Below, piece by piece: positions 29,011-38,133 of a stretch of 64,000 nucleotides of DNA. Made by a program: the position numbers and the translations under genes. The stretch is from Halomonas caseinilytica (lineage in GTDB: Bacteria; Pseudomonadota; Gammaproteobacteria; Pseudomonadales; Halomonadaceae). The notes beneath the pieces were generated by a model, which saw only the letters and a list, made by a program, of their open reading frames with translations, did not search any database and was not told the origin of the DNA. The stretch covers positions 171,738-235,737 of the forward strand of contig NZ_BDEP01000014.1 of the NCBI RefSeq assembly GCF_001662305.1, read 5' to 3'. The first letter of the stretch is position 1. The number at the start of each line of letters is the position of its first letter.

Positions 29011-29213
29011 GGAAAATTACTACAAAAGTATAAAGGGTGGTGGCGCGGGATGCGACCCAAGGCGTTCACATTTGCCGTGGGCACCTCCTCTCGCCTTGAT
29101 CCCGAGCGGATCACCCTGCGGACTGCCCTCATTCTCGATCTTGAGCTCCACGGCGCGGCAGGGGGCGATGGCCGCTGGCGCAGCAAGGGGATATGAACGC
29201 TCAGGCTGGGGCG

Positions 29214-29243
29214 AAAAGGCCGGGCATTCCAGCATGCCCGGCC
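29214..29243 (-). terminator. Rho-independent terminator after the BASS gene
   Basis: GGCCGGGCAT and ATGCCCGGCC form a perfect 10-base stem with a 6-base loop, followed on the minus strand by TTTTCG. It begins six bases after the BASS stop. Confidence 0.8.
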
Positions 29244-29249
29244 AAGATG

Positions 29250-30200
29250 TCATCTTCGTGGTGTGGCAGTCGCAGGCGGTGCATGCGAGACGTGCCGGTG
29301 CTTCCAGTAACCGGCCAGCAGTGAGCCGGACACGTTGTGCCACACTGAGAACAGCGCCCCGGGCAGCGCCGCGCCGGCGCTGAAGAACTGGTTGGCCAGT
29401 GTCACCGCCAGTCCGGAGTTCTGCAGGCCGACCTCGAAGGCGATGGTACGAGCGGTGCGCGTGTCGAAGCGCAGCAACCGCGCCAGACCGTACCCCGCGG
29501 CGAGACCGATGCCGTTATGCGCGATGACCGCCAGCGCCACGATCGGCCCCAAGGTGGTCAGTCGCCCGGCATTGAGCGCTACCACGATGGCGATGATCAA
29601 GACGATGGACGCCATGGCCAACGTCGCCAGGGCCGGTTCCACACGCTGAACATGCATCCCCAGGAAATGGTGAATCACCATGCCGAGCATGATGGGGGCC
29701 ACCACCAGCTGGCCGATGCTCATCAGCATCCCCAGAACAGGCACATCGATGCTCTGGCCCAGCAGCAGCAGCGTGAGCAACGGCGTGGCGATGACCGAGA
29801 TCAAGGTTGACACCATGGTCATCGATACCGACAGGGCCACATGCCCGCCGGCCAGCCAGGTCATCACGTTGGATGACGTACCGCCTGCCGTAGCGCCCAC
29901 CAGCACCATGCCAATGGTCAGTTCGGTGGAAAGGCCGAGAAGTCTTGAGATCACCAACGCCGCCAGCGGCATCACCAGGAACTGCAGGAGAACGCCCACG
30001 GCAATCGGCTTGGGTGACTTCACCACGCGCGCGAAGTCGCTTTTGGTGAGCGTCAGCCCCATGGCGAACATGATGACCACCAGCAATGTCTTGATATAGC
30101 CGGCCAGTCCGGTGAAAAACTCCGGCACGAGGGCAGCAATGACGGCCAGCAGGATGGCCCAGACGGGAAACAGGCGATTGATACGTTCGAAGGTGGGCAT
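29250..30200 (-). CDS. Bile acid:sodium symporter (BASS) family transporter
   Basis: Inner-membrane secondary transporter of the BASS family, likely importing an organic anion with sodium. The 316-residue protein has about nine to ten hydrophobic helices and the family core: GLTLTKSDFARVVKSPK, LVGATAGGTSSNVMTWLAGG with the crossing-helix residues, and EVGLQNSGLAVTLANQFF. Substrate is not predictable; bacterial members carry bile acids, pantothenate or keto acids. It lies downstream of yicC on the same strand across 170 bases, and ends in a strong terminator. Confidence 0.87.
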   Translation of the reverse strand: MPTFERINRLFPVWAILLAVIAALVPEFFTGLAGYIKTLLVVIMFAMGLTLTKSDFARVVKSPKPIAVGVLLQFLVMPLAALVISRLLGLSTELTIGMVLVGATAGGTSSNVMTWLAGGHVALSVSMTMVSTLISVIATPLLTLLLLGQSIDVPVLGMLMSIGQLVVAPIMLGMVIHHFLGMHVQRVEPALATLAMASIVLIIAIVVALNAGRLTTLGPIVALAVIAHNGIGLAAGYGLARLLRFDTRTARTIAFEVGLQNSGLAVTLANQFFSAGAALPGALFSVWHNVSGSLLAGYWKHRHVSHAPPATATPRR

Positions 30201-30370
30201 GTGTGTTCCAGGCGTTGAAGGATCGATTGACGGCCGCTGAAGCGGCTCTGTTTATCGCGAGGCGTCGGGCGACGTCGCGTTGAGAAGCCATATGATGCCG
30301 CAATGGCCACGGTGCTCGAAAGTCGACCTTCTGTGCATCACAACGCGCCCACGGGTTGGTGGGGCCGGCA

Positions 30371-31234
30371 TCACTCGATGTTCTGGATCTGCTCGCGCAT
30401 CTGCTCGATCAGCACCTTGAGCTCGACGGCGCAGCGGGTGGTGTCGGTGACGACCGATTTCGATGACAGGGTGTTGGCCTCGCGATTGAGTTCCTGCATC
30501 AGGAAGTCCAGCCGGCGGCCGACCGGCCCGCGGCTTGCCAATTGTCGCTTCGCTTCGCCGACATGTGCCTCGAGGCGGTCGAGTTCCTCGGCCACATCGT
30601 CCTTCTGGGCCACGAGCACCATCTCGGCCTCGAGGCGTTGCGGGTCGAGCTCGGTCTTGGCGCTTTCCAGTCGCTCGTGGAGTTGATCGCGTTGGCGCGC
30701 CAGTATGTCGGGCAGCAGGCGGCGGACCTCGGCCACCTGTTCGAGAATGGCGTCGAGACGCGCGTCGATCAGGGCGGCGAGCTTGTCGCCTTCACGGGCA
30801 CGGCCGGCCTCCAGGTCATCCAGGGCGCTACGGAAGAGGGCGCGCGCCTCGGATTTGACGATGTCCATGTCGGGGCCGGGGATTTCCAGAACGCCGGGGT
30901 GGTTGAGCAGCGCCAGGGCATCGGGCATGGCGGCTTGGGGCACGCCAGCGCGCACATCGGCCAGGGCGTTGGCTAGTGCCTCGAGGCGCGTGCGGTTGAC
31001 GCTCAGCTGGGCGTCGCCGGTGGCGGGTGTGAAGCGCAGATGACACTCGACCTTGCCGCGTGCCAGTCGGCCGCGCAGGGCCTCCCGGAAATCAGGCTCG
31101 AGGTCGCGTAGTGTCTCGGGCAGGCGGAAATGGGGTTCGAGATAGCGCTGGTTGACCGAGCGCAGCTCCAGTTGCAGATACCCCCAGTCGGCATCCAGGT
31201 CCTGCCGGGAAAAGGCCGTCATGCTGTGGACCAT
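30371..31234 (-). CDS. yicC: YicC family endoribonuclease
   Basis: YicC/YloC family protein; E. coli YicC is an endoribonuclease involved in small-RNA turnover. The 287-residue length is identical to E. coli. Family ends are clear: N-terminal MVHSMTAFSRQD with LELRSVNQRYLEPHFRLPE, and C-terminal LDFLMQELNREANTLSSKS plus VELKVLIEQMREQIQNIE. The start is ATG 31234 by homology; the frame continues upstream into the divergent region. It is divergent from rph, as in Pseudomonas and E. coli. Confidence 0.93.
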   Translation of the reverse strand: MVHSMTAFSRQDLDADWGYLQLELRSVNQRYLEPHFRLPETLRDLEPDFREALRGRLARGKVECHLRFTPATGDAQLSVNRTRLEALANALADVRAGVPQAAMPDALALLNHPGVLEIPGPDMDIVKSEARALFRSALDDLEAGRAREGDKLAALIDARLDAILEQVAEVRRLLPDILARQRDQLHERLESAKTELDPQRLEAEMVLVAQKDDVAEELDRLEAHVGEAKRQLASRGPVGRRLDFLMQELNREANTLSSKSVVTDTTRCAVELKVLIEQMREQIQNIE

Positions 31235-31416
31235 GTCAGACTCCGGTCGGCGGTCAGTGAAACTGGCAGTGTAAGGGAAACCCACGGCAAATGCCTGGGG
31301 TCCGTCTTGGGTGGGTGTTTTCCCGGAATGGCCACGATTCTTGTGGTGGAGCGTGTAGAATGTGCCCATTCCGTTCGTATCCGATTCCCTTTACAGCCAA
31401 CAGCAAGAGAGGTGCC

Positions 31417-32154
31417 ATGCCCTCGGACATCCGGCGTCCCAGCGGACGCGCGACCGATCAGACCCGCGACATTCGCCTGACCCGCGACTACACCCGTCAT
31501 GCCGAGGGATCGGTGCTGGTGGAGTTCGGCGATACACGCGTGTTGTGCAATGCCAGTGTCGAGGCCGGCGTACCGCGCTGGCTGCGTGGCAAGAAGCAGG
31601 GCTGGGTGACCGCCGAGTACGGCATGTTGCCGCGGGCCACGCATACCCGGGGCGGTCGCGAGGCCAGCCGCGGCAAGCAGGGCGGTCGCACGGTGGAGAT
31701 CCAGCGCCTGATCGGCCGCTCGCTGCGTGCCTCGATCAATCTAAAGAAGCTGGGTGAGTACACCATCACCGTGGACTGCGATGTCATTCAGGCCGATGGT
31801 GGTACCCGTACGGCGGCCATTACCGGGGGCTGCGTGGCCCTGGTGGATGCCGTGCGCTACCTGCAGCGCGAGAAGCTGATCAAGGGCGACCCCTTCCATC
31901 AGTTGATCAGTTCGGTGTCGGTGGGGATCTATCAGGGCACGCCGGTGGTCGATCTGGACTATCCGGAAGACAGCCGTGCCGGAACCGACATGAATGTGGT
32001 GATGGCCGAAAACGGCGAACTGATCGAGGTGCAGGGTACCGCTGAATCGGGCACCTACAGCCGTGCCGAACTCAACGCCATGCTCGACCTGGCCGAGAAG
32101 GCCGGTGGCGAGCTGTTCGAGCATCAGCGCGAGGCGCTGGGCATCCGTCGCTGA
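31417..32154 (+). CDS. rph: Ribonuclease PH
   Basis: Phosphorolytic 3'-5' exoribonuclease that trims tRNA precursors. The 245-residue protein has the full RNase PH sequence pattern: [41 protein letters not shown], the phosphate-binding [20 protein letters not shown] split over residues about 75-95, and [28 protein letters not shown] precedes ATG 31417. It is divergent from yicC and ends in a 13-base stem shared with the convergent crc-like gene. Confidence 0.95.
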   Translation: MPSDIRRPSGRATDQTRDIRLTRDYTRHAEGSVLVEFGDTRVLCNASVEAGVPRWLRGKKQGWVTAEYGMLPRATHTRGGREASRGKQGGRTVEIQRLIGRSLRASINLKKLGEYTITVDCDVIQADGGTRTAAITGGCVALVDAVRYLQREKLIKGDPFHQLISSVSVGIYQGTPVVDLDYPEDSRAGTDMNVVMAENGELIEVQGTAESGTYSRAELNAMLDLAEKAGGELFEHQREALGIRR

Positions 32155-32167
32155 ACGCACCTCGAAC

Positions 32168-32198
32168 GCAACACGCCGGCTTCCGGCCGGCGTGTTGC
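32168..32198. terminator. Bidirectional terminator between rph and the crc-like gene
   Basis: GCAACACGCCGGC and GCCGGCGTGTTGC form a perfect 13-base stem with a 5-base loop between the convergent ends. T-runs are short on both strands. Confidence 0.7.
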
Positions 32199-32235
32199 AT
32201 CGCGCGACAGCGCGATGGCGACGTAGGGAGGTGCG

Positions 32236-33003
32236 TCAGAGCGTCAGGTCGTACTCGACGATCAGCGGCGCGTGCTCGGAGAAAGTCGCGTCGTAGTCGA
32301 TCCAGGCATCCACTACATGGCGGCGGAAGTTGGGTCCGACGATCTGATAGTCGATGCGCCAGCCTTCCTGGCGCTCCCGCGGCTGATCCTGGTCGAGCGC
32401 CGGCCACCATGTGTATTCGCCGGCGTCGCGGTTGATCTCGCGGAAGGTATCGATGAAGCCGGTCGGGCCGAAGACCTGATCCATCCAGGCGCGCTCTTCG
32501 GGCTTGAACCCCGGCGTGGTCTGGTTGTCCGCCCAGTTCTCCAGGTCGATGGTCTTGTGGGCAATGTGCCAGGTGCCGCAGATGATGTACTCGCGGCGCT
32601 TGCGCGCCATCTTGGTCAGGTACTCCTGGTACTGCGCCATGAAGTTCTGCTTGGCGGCTGGGTCGCTGCCGTCGGGCATCAGGAAGGAAGCGATGCTGAA
32701 ACGGTCGTAGTCGGCCTGCAGGAAGCGCGCTTCATGGTCGCACTGGGGAAAGCCCAGCCCGTACATGATGGCCTTGGGAATCTTGCGGCAGTAAAGGCCA
32801 ACGCCGGAGAAACCGTCCTGCTCGGCGTCGAGGAAGTAGCCTTCGTAGCCTTCCGGAAAGAGGATGCTGTCGTCGAGTTCGAAGCTCTTGGCCTTGAGGT
32901 TCTGCACGCAGACGACGTCGGCGTCCTGGTTGGCCAGCCAGTCGAGAAAGCCTCGTCCGACTGCCTCGCGAATGCCGTTGACATTGATGGTGGCGATTTT
33001 CAT
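32236..33003 (-). CDS. crc: Crc-like catabolite repression protein (exonuclease III fold, degenerate active site)
   Basis: 255-residue protein with the exonuclease III/AP-endonuclease fold whose catalytic residues are altered. It opens MKIATINVNGIREAV. Where ExoIII has LQETK it has VQNLK; where ExoIII has GDMNI it has CGTWHI; and SDHAP is SEHAP. This matches Crc of Pseudomonas, an ExoIII-fold protein without nuclease activity that works with Hfq to repress translation of catabolic genes. Segments such as KRREYIICGTWHIAHKTID and PEERAWMDQVFG resemble Crc, as does its place divergent from pyrE and near rph. AAGGGACC precedes ATG 33003. Crc is most likely; a divergent active nuclease is the alternative. 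Confidence 0.78.
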   Translation of the reverse strand: MKIATINVNGIREAVGRGFLDWLANQDADVVCVQNLKAKSFELDDSILFPEGYEGYFLDAEQDGFSGVGLYCRKIPKAIMYGLGFPQCDHEARFLQADYDRFSIASFLMPDGSDPAAKQNFMAQYQEYLTKMARKRREYIICGTWHIAHKTIDLENWADNQTTPGFKPEERAWMDQVFGPTGFIDTFREINRDAGEYTWWPALDQDQPRERQEGWRIDYQIVGPNFRRHVVDAWIDYDATFSEHAPLIVEYDLTL

Positions 33004-33038
33004 ACATGGTCCCTTTTGCGTCGCGCGTGTATGATACC

Positions 33039-33054
33039 CGACGTTTCGACGTTT
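33039..33054. repeat. Tandem CGACGTTT repeat in the crc-pyrE divergent region
   Basis: CGACGTTT occurs twice head to tail, just after a TATGAT word (33030-33035) that could be the -10 for pyrE. Possible binding site for a regulator or chance. Confidence 0.3.
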
Positions 33055-33094
33055 GGGTAAATGGCATCGGTCCATGAACGTGATAGGAGGCCCC

Positions 33095-33787
33095 GTGGCG
33101 GATCATCGAGTCGCATCGTCCCTGCAACCATATCAACAGGCGTTCATCGCGTTCGCCATCGAGCAGGGCGTGCTGCGCTTCGGCGAGTTCACGCTCAAGT
33201 CCGGCCGGGTCAGCCCCTACTTCTTCAACGCCGGCTTGTTCAAGTCCGGTGCCGCCCTGGCCCAGTTGGGCCGCTTCTATGCCCAGGCCATCGCGGATAG
33301 CGGGCTCGAGGCTGATGTCCTGTTCGGCCCTGCCTACAAGGGTATCCCATTGGCTGCGACCACAGCCGTGGCATTGGCCGATCATCATGACCGCGACTTG
33401 CCCTATGCGTTCAATCGCAAGGAGGCGAAGTCGCATGGCGAGGGCGGCAATATCGTCGGCGCCGAGCTCGCCGGCCGCATCCTGATCGTCGACGATGTCA
33501 TCACGGCCGGCACTGCCGTGCGCGAGGTGATGGGCCTGATCGAGAGCGCCGACGCCGAGGCGGCCGGGGTCGTGGTGGCCCTGGATCGCCAGGAGCGCGG
33601 CGGCGATGACGGCGATGCGCGTAGCGCCATCCAGCAGGTCGAGGCGGCCTATGGCATGCCGGTGGTCAGCATCGTCAACCTGGATATGGTGCTCGAGTAT
33701 CTCGAAGTCCATGCCGGCGAGGCGTTGCGGGGTCATGCCGAGGCCATCCGCGATTACCGTGATCGCTATGGCGTGACCGCCAACTGA
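33095..33787 (+). CDS. pyrE: Orotate phosphoribosyltransferase PyrE
   Basis: Pyrimidine biosynthesis enzyme making OMP from orotate and PRPP. The protein has [34 protein letters not shown], the [10 protein letters not shown] stretch, [13 protein letters not shown] and the PRPP loop [18 protein letters not shown] choose GTG 33095, preceded by AGGAGG, giving 230 residues (E. coli 213); ATGs at 33053 and 33074 are in frame but less well placed. It is divergent from the crc-like gene, as in Pseudomonas. Confidence 0.94.
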   Translation: MADHRVASSLQPYQQAFIAFAIEQGVLRFGEFTLKSGRVSPYFFNAGLFKSGAALAQLGRFYAQAIADSGLEADVLFGPAYKGIPLAATTAVALADHHDRDLPYAFNRKEAKSHGEGGNIVGAELAGRILIVDDVITAGTAVREVMGLIESADAEAAGVVVALDRQERGGDDGDARSAIQQVEAAYGMPVVSIVNLDMVLEYLEVHAGEALRGHAEAIRDYRDRYGVTAN

Positions 33788-33834
33788 ACGAGGTCAGCCG
33801 TGCCTCGTCGGCGTTCGACCCCAGGTAGCCGACT

Positions 33835-34323
33835 ATGCTCGATGTGGTGCTTTTCCAGCCCGAGATTCCGCCCAATACGGGCAACTTGATCAGGCTGTGC
33901 GCCAATACCGGATTCCGCCTTCACCTGATCGAGCCGCTCGGCTTCGAACTCGATGACAAGCGACTGCGCCGCGCCGGGCTTGATTATCACGAGTGGGCCC
34001 GGGTCCGTGTGCACCGAGACTGGGAGGCCTTCATCGGGACGGTCTCGCCCCGACGGGTCTTTGCCGTCTCCACGCGCGGCCGCACCGGCTATCATGAGCC
34101 GGCCTATGGGCCGGGCGACGCCTTGGTGTTCGGCCCCGAGACCCGCGGCCTGCCGCAGGCGATGCTCGATACCCTCCCCGAAGCACAGCGGCTGCGTATC
34201 CCTATGCTCCCCGAGAGCCGCAGCCTGAACCTCTCCAACGCCTGCGCCATCCTGGTCTATGAGGCGTGGCGGCAGCTCGATTTCGAAGGCGCCCTGACGC
34301 CGACGGCCGGGAGCATGTCATGA
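33835..34323 (+). CDS. trmL: tRNA 2'-O-methyltransferase TrmL
   Basis: SPOUT-fold methyltransferase modifying the wobble nucleotide (position 34) of certain leucine tRNAs. The 162-residue protein has family motifs MLDVVLFQPEIPPNTGNLIR, LVFGPETRGLPQ and the knot region RIPMLPESRSLNLSNACAI. E. coli TrmL has 157 residues. Its stop overlaps the rep start by four bases (ATGA), so the two are probably co-translated. Confidence 0.94.
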   Translation: MLDVVLFQPEIPPNTGNLIRLCANTGFRLHLIEPLGFELDDKRLRRAGLDYHEWARVRVHRDWEAFIGTVSPRRVFAVSTRGRTGYHEPAYGPGDALVFGPETRGLPQAMLDTLPEAQRLRIPMLPESRSLNLSNACAILVYEAWRQLDFEGALTPTAGSMS

Positions 34324-36377
34324 CGATCAGCATTGCCAGCCGCCTCGCCAAGCTCAATCCCCGGCAGCAAGAGGCCGTGAAGGCCATCGATGGGCCTTGC
34401 CTGGTGCTGGCCGGCGCCGGTTCCGGCAAGACCAGCGTAATCACCACCAAGATCGCTTATCTGGTGCAGGAATGCGGGATGAGCGCTCGGCGCATCGCGG
34501 CGGTGACGTTCACCAACAAGGCGGCCCGGGAGATGAAGGAGCGGGTGGGCCAGATGCTCAAGGGGCGCGAGGCACATGGGCTGAGGGTCTCGACCTTCCA
34601 CACCCTGGGGCTCAACATCATCCGCGGCGAGCTCAAGGCGCTGGGCTACAAGCCGGGGTTCTCGCTGTTCGACCCCGAGGACGCCAAGGCCTTGCTGCGC
34701 GATCTGATGAACAAGGACGCTCAGGTCGATGCCGACCAGATCAATCGGGTCCAGTCGGTGATCTCCAACTGGAAGAACGATCTGGTGTTGCCGGGCCAGG
34801 CCCTGTCTCATGCCGCCGATGAGGACGAACTGTTCGCTGCTCGGGTCTACGAGGCCTATGTTCGTCATCTCAAGGCCTACAATGCGGTCGATTTCGACGA
34901 CCTGATCCTGTTGCCGGTGACCCTGCTGCGTGACGATCCCGAGGCGCTGGCGCGCTGGCGACGCAAGATCCACTACATGCTGGTGGACGAGTATCAAGAC
35001 ACCAACGTCAGCCAGTACCAGCTGGTGCGCATGCTGATGGGCGAGCGGGCGACCTTTACCGTGGTCGGCGATGACGATCAGTCGATCTATGCCTGGCGCG
35101 GTGCACGGCCCGAGAACCTGGTGACCCTGGGCGAGGATTTCCCGCGCCTCAACGTCATCAAGCTCGAGCAGAACTATCGCTCCACCGGGACCATCCTGCG
35201 TGCCGCCAACACCTTGATCGCCAACAACCCTCACGTCTACGAGAAGACGCTGTGGTCTGACATGGGCCAGGGCGAAGCGATCCGCGTGGTGGTCAACCGC
35301 CACGAGGAAGCGGAAGCCGAACGGGTGGCCAGCGAGATTCTCACCCGGCGCATCAAGGAGCGCGCCGAATGGCGCGACTTCGCCGTGCTCTATCGCGGCA
35401 ACTTCCAGGCGCGGCTGCTGGAGCTCAAGCTGCAGCACTACCAGATTCCCTACAAGCTCTCCGGCGGCACCTCCTTCTTCTCGCGCAACGAGATCAAGGA
35501 CGCCATGGCCTACCTGAGGCTGTTGATCAACCCGGCCGACGACAACGCCTTTTTGCGCATCGTCAATGTGCCGCGCCGGGAGATCGGCCCCGGCACCCTG
35601 GAAAAGCTGGCCAATTACGCCACCGACCGAGGGACCTCGCTGTTCGCTGCCTGCCATGAACTGGGGCTGGCCGAGCAGTTGCCGGCGCGGGCAGTCGAAC
35701 GTCTGGGGCGCTTCACCCACTTCATCGACGGCGTGCGGCGTCGTATGGATGACGGCGATGCCATCGCCGCCATTCGCGGGATGCTGCATGAAATGGACTA
35801 CGAAGCCTGGCTCTACCAGAACGCCAGCGCGCCGACCATCGCCGAGCGGCGCATGGCCAATGTCTGGACCCTGGTCGATCAGCTCGAGAAATCGATGCGG
35901 GCCGATCCCGACGAGGACAGCCCCAGCACCGATACTGAAACCGACGATGTGGAAGCGGCAATCTCGCGGCTGGTGCTGCGCGACATCCTCGAGCAACAGG
36001 CCGAGGAAGACGACTCCGATCGCGTTCAGCTTTTGACCATGCACGCCTCCAAGGGGCTGGAGTTCCCGCATGTCTACCTGATGGGCCTCGAGGAAGAACT
36101 GCTGCCACACCGCAACGCCATCGAAACGGGAAGCGTGGAGGAGGAGCGTCGCCTGGCCTACGTAGGCATCACCCGCGCGCGGCGTACCCTGACCCTGACG
36201 CTGGCCCGGCAACGCAAGGCCTATGGCGAGCTGATGGACTGCACGCCGAGCCGATTCCTCGATGAACTGCCCGAGGATGCGCTGGAATGGGAAGGCCGGG
36301 CCGACCGCGAAGACCCCGAGAAGAAACAGGCTCGCGGCCAGGATGCCCTGGCGGGGATTCGCTCGCTCTTGGGTTGA
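34320..36377 (+). CDS. rep: ATP-dependent DNA helicase Rep
   Basis: SF1A helicase that removes proteins ahead of the replication fork. Motifs: LVLAGAGSGKTSVIT (Walker A), AAVTFTNKAAREMKERVG, LVDEYQDTN, VVGDDDQSIYAWRGARPENL, LEQNYRSTG, MHASKGLEFPHV and YVGITRAR. It differs from UvrD at residues typical of Rep, such as FHTLGLNIIRGE and ISNWKNDL. 685 residues (E. coli 673). The ATG at 34320 overlaps the trmL stop. Rep and UvrD coexist here, as in most gammaproteobacteria. Confidence 0.95.
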   Translation: MTISIASRLAKLNPRQQEAVKAIDGPCLVLAGAGSGKTSVITTKIAYLVQECGMSARRIAAVTFTNKAAREMKERVGQMLKGREAHGLRVSTFHTLGLNIIRGELKALGYKPGFSLFDPEDAKALLRDLMNKDAQVDADQINRVQSVISNWKNDLVLPGQALSHAADEDELFAARVYEAYVRHLKAYNAVDFDDLILLPVTLLRDDPEALARWRRKIHYMLVDEYQDTNVSQYQLVRMLMGERATFTVVGDDDQSIYAWRGARPENLVTLGEDFPRLNVIKLEQNYRSTGTILRAANTLIANNPHVYEKTLWSDMGQGEAIRVVVNRHEEAEAERVASEILTRRIKERAEWRDFAVLYRGNFQARLLELKLQHYQIPYKLSGGTSFFSRNEIKDAMAYLRLLINPADDNAFLRIVNVPRREIGPGTLEKLANYATDRGTSLFAACHELGLAEQLPARAVERLGRFTHFIDGVRRRMDDGDAIAAIRGMLHEMDYEAWLYQNASAPTIAERRMANVWTLVDQLEKSMRADPDEDSPSTDTETDDVEAAISRLVLRDILEQQAEEDDSDRVQLLTMHASKGLEFPHVYLMGLEEELLPHRNAIETGSVEEERRLAYVGITRARRTLTLTLARQRKAYGELMDCTPSRFLDELPEDALEWEGRADREDPEKKQARGQDALAGIRSLLG

Positions 36378-36466
36378 TGGCGATTGGCCGCATATCCAGC
36401 GAAGCCCTGCCCCGGTCAGGCCAAGTCATCTGTGAGGGGGAGGCAGGAACCTCTGGGCTTGCCCGG

Positions 36467-36913
36467 CTATTGCGATTCGTCGAGCAGATAGTCGACGGCC
36501 GCCTTGACCTCGGCATCGGAGAGACTGGGATCGCCCCCCTTGGGCGGCATGGCATTGAAGCCCTCGATGACGTGGGTATAGAGCGTATCGGTTCCCTTCT
36601 CCAGGCGTTGCGACCAGGCCTCGGTGTCGCCAATCTTCGGCGCATTGGCCACACCGGTATCATGGCAGGCCATGCATACGGCGTCGTAGATGGCCGCGCC
36701 ATCGATGTCGCCACCCCCGCTTCCTCCTGACCCCGTGTCGCCACCCCCGGTCGACGACGCGCTGGTGCCACAATCCTGGCCCTCGAGGCAGAGCTCCCCC
36801 ACCGGGGCTAGACGCTTGGCGATGGCCTCGTGGCTGGCGTCTTCCTGGGCGAAGGTCAGGCCCGTCAGGCCGAGGGTGGCCAGGCACCCCACGATCAGCT
36901 TGCTGGAACTCAC
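36467..36913 (-). CDS. Cytochrome c5-like monoheme protein
   Basis: Exported small c-type cytochrome, probably an electron carrier between bc1-type complexes and oxidases. A Sec signal lies at residues 1-22 (VGCLATLGLTGLTFAQ). A glycine- and serine-rich linker (GGGDTGSGGSGGGD) spans about 56-69. The heme motif CMACH is at residues 80-84 and the likely Met ligand is Met122 in FNAMPPKGG, the cytochrome c5 pattern. Start is GTG 36913, with GAGAGG upstream; 148 residues. Two extra cysteines near residues 42 and 48 may form a disulfide. In Pseudomonas a cytochrome c5 gene also lies close to rep. Confidence 0.88.
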   Translation of the reverse strand: MSSSKLIVGCLATLGLTGLTFAQEDASHEAIAKRLAPVGELCLEGQDCGTSASSTGGGDTGSGGSGGGDIDGAAIYDAVCMACHDTGVANAPKIGDTEAWSQRLEKGTDTLYTHVIEGFNAMPPKGGDPSLSDAEVKAAVDYLLDESQ

Positions 36914-37338
36914 TGTGCCACCTCTCTTGTTATTGGACGGCAATTGCCGGACGGCGTCACGGCCGACCTTCGAGCCACGCGGGGCATGCCGAAGGCCATG
37001 CGATGGTGGTCAGTATAACCAGCATCGGCAAAAGCGGAAAAACGCGCAGGTACCGGCAAGCCCGAGCGACTTCATCCGGCACGCGAAGAGGGGCCCAGGC
37101 AGGTGCCCCCGTTCGTTCTCTTCCCGGAGATACGGCCGTGTTATCGGCAGAGTGCGGTGAGCCCAAAAATCGATTAAAGTATAAAAAGATAGCTTGTTAC
37201 TAATTCGCATGCTTTTTTGGATTCCTCACGCTGAGGCCTGTATCTGGCAGGAGGCGCCACCACTCAGGTTCCTGCGCCCCGGCCGGGCTCTTGCCGAGCT
37301 ATCACGAAAACGACCGTTACCAGAAGGACACAGTGCTA
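36914..37338. other. 425-base intergenic region upstream of the gluconate dehydrogenase operon
   Basis: No gene is recognisable. The left part is the leader of the cytochrome c5 gene. At 37168-37205 a clearly A/T-rich stretch contains TATAAA (37180-37185) and is the best candidate for the promoter of the dehydrogenase operon on the plus strand, leaving a leader of about 140 bases. No clear terminator or known operator was recognised. Confidence 0.4.
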
Positions 37339-38073
37339 ATGGCGTCCCAGCCCGATAACGTGTCGCGGCGCGCGTTCCTGCGCGGTTCCGTGACCCTCAT
37401 CCCCGCCGTTGGCCTGGCTGGTGGCGTCAGCCTCACTGCCCAGGCGAACGAACCCGCTCCCAATCTCAGCGAATACCAGCCGGTTTTCTTCAGTGAAGAT
37501 GAGTGGTCCTTCCTGCTCGCCGCCTGCGACCGTCTGATTCCCGGTGAGAGTGCCGGCCAGGGCCCCGGCGCTCTGGATACCAACGTGCCGGTCTTCCTCG
37601 ACCGCCAGATGGATGCTCCCTACGGCCATGCCGATCGCTGGTACATGGAAGGGCCTTTCGTTACGGATGGCTCTCCCGACCTGGGCTTTCAATATCCCTA
37701 TACGCCGCGCGAGGTCTACCAGAAGGGCATTGCGATGACGCAGCAGTATTGCAAGCAGCAGTACGGCAAGCGTTTCGAGCAGTTGGATGGCAATACTCAG
37801 GACAGCGTCCTGCAGGGATTGGAAGCCAACGACATCGATTTCGCCGCCCTGAACGGGATCCATAAGCTGCAGGCAGCGGACTTCTTCTCGCAATTGTTGC
37901 AGAACACCAAGGAAGGCTACCTGGCCGACCCCATCCATGGCGGCAACAAGCACATGGCGGCGTGGAAGATGATCGGGTTTCCCGGTGCCCGCGCCAGCTA
38001 TCGCGATTGGGTTGGCCAGCACGACGTCGAATACCCACTGGGACCGGTCAGTCTCACCGGCGAGCGAGGCTGA
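37339..38073 (+). CDS. Gluconate 2-dehydrogenase subunit 3 (gamma) family protein, Tat-exported
   Basis: Small subunit of a membrane-bound GMC-type sugar or sugar-acid dehydrogenase. A Tat signal is evident: SRRAFLRGSVTLIPAVG near residues 9-25, cleaved around QANE. The mature part has FFSEDEWSFLLAACDRLIPG and the closing WKMIGFPGARASYRDWV, both typical of the gluconate 2-dehydrogenase subunit 3 family. 244 residues with ATG 37339; GTG 37333 is closer to the AAGG ribosome site and may be the real start. It leads a three-gene operon. The catalytic subunit lacks a signal, so this subunit probably carries it through the Tat system. Confidence 0.85.
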   Translation: MASQPDNVSRRAFLRGSVTLIPAVGLAGGVSLTAQANEPAPNLSEYQPVFFSEDEWSFLLAACDRLIPGESAGQGPGALDTNVPVFLDRQMDAPYGHADRWYMEGPFVTDGSPDLGFQYPYTPREVYQKGIAMTQQYCKQQYGKRFEQLDGNTQDSVLQGLEANDIDFAALNGIHKLQAADFFSQLLQNTKEGYLADPIHGGNKHMAAWKMIGFPGARASYRDWVGQHDVEYPLGPVSLTGERG

Positions 38074-38133
38074 GCGCGAGGCGGGCATCGCGAGCCATCT
38101 CTCGCCACCAGGGTTAGAAAAAGGACTTCCACC

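Noticed and set aside
32236..33003. Exonuclease III (xthA)
   Set aside because: Overall fold matches, but key catalytic residues are replaced, so Crc-like is the better call.
34257..36212. 651-codon open frame antisense to rep
   Set aside because: The complement of a well-supported helicase gene; no family resemblance and composition expected of a shadow frame.
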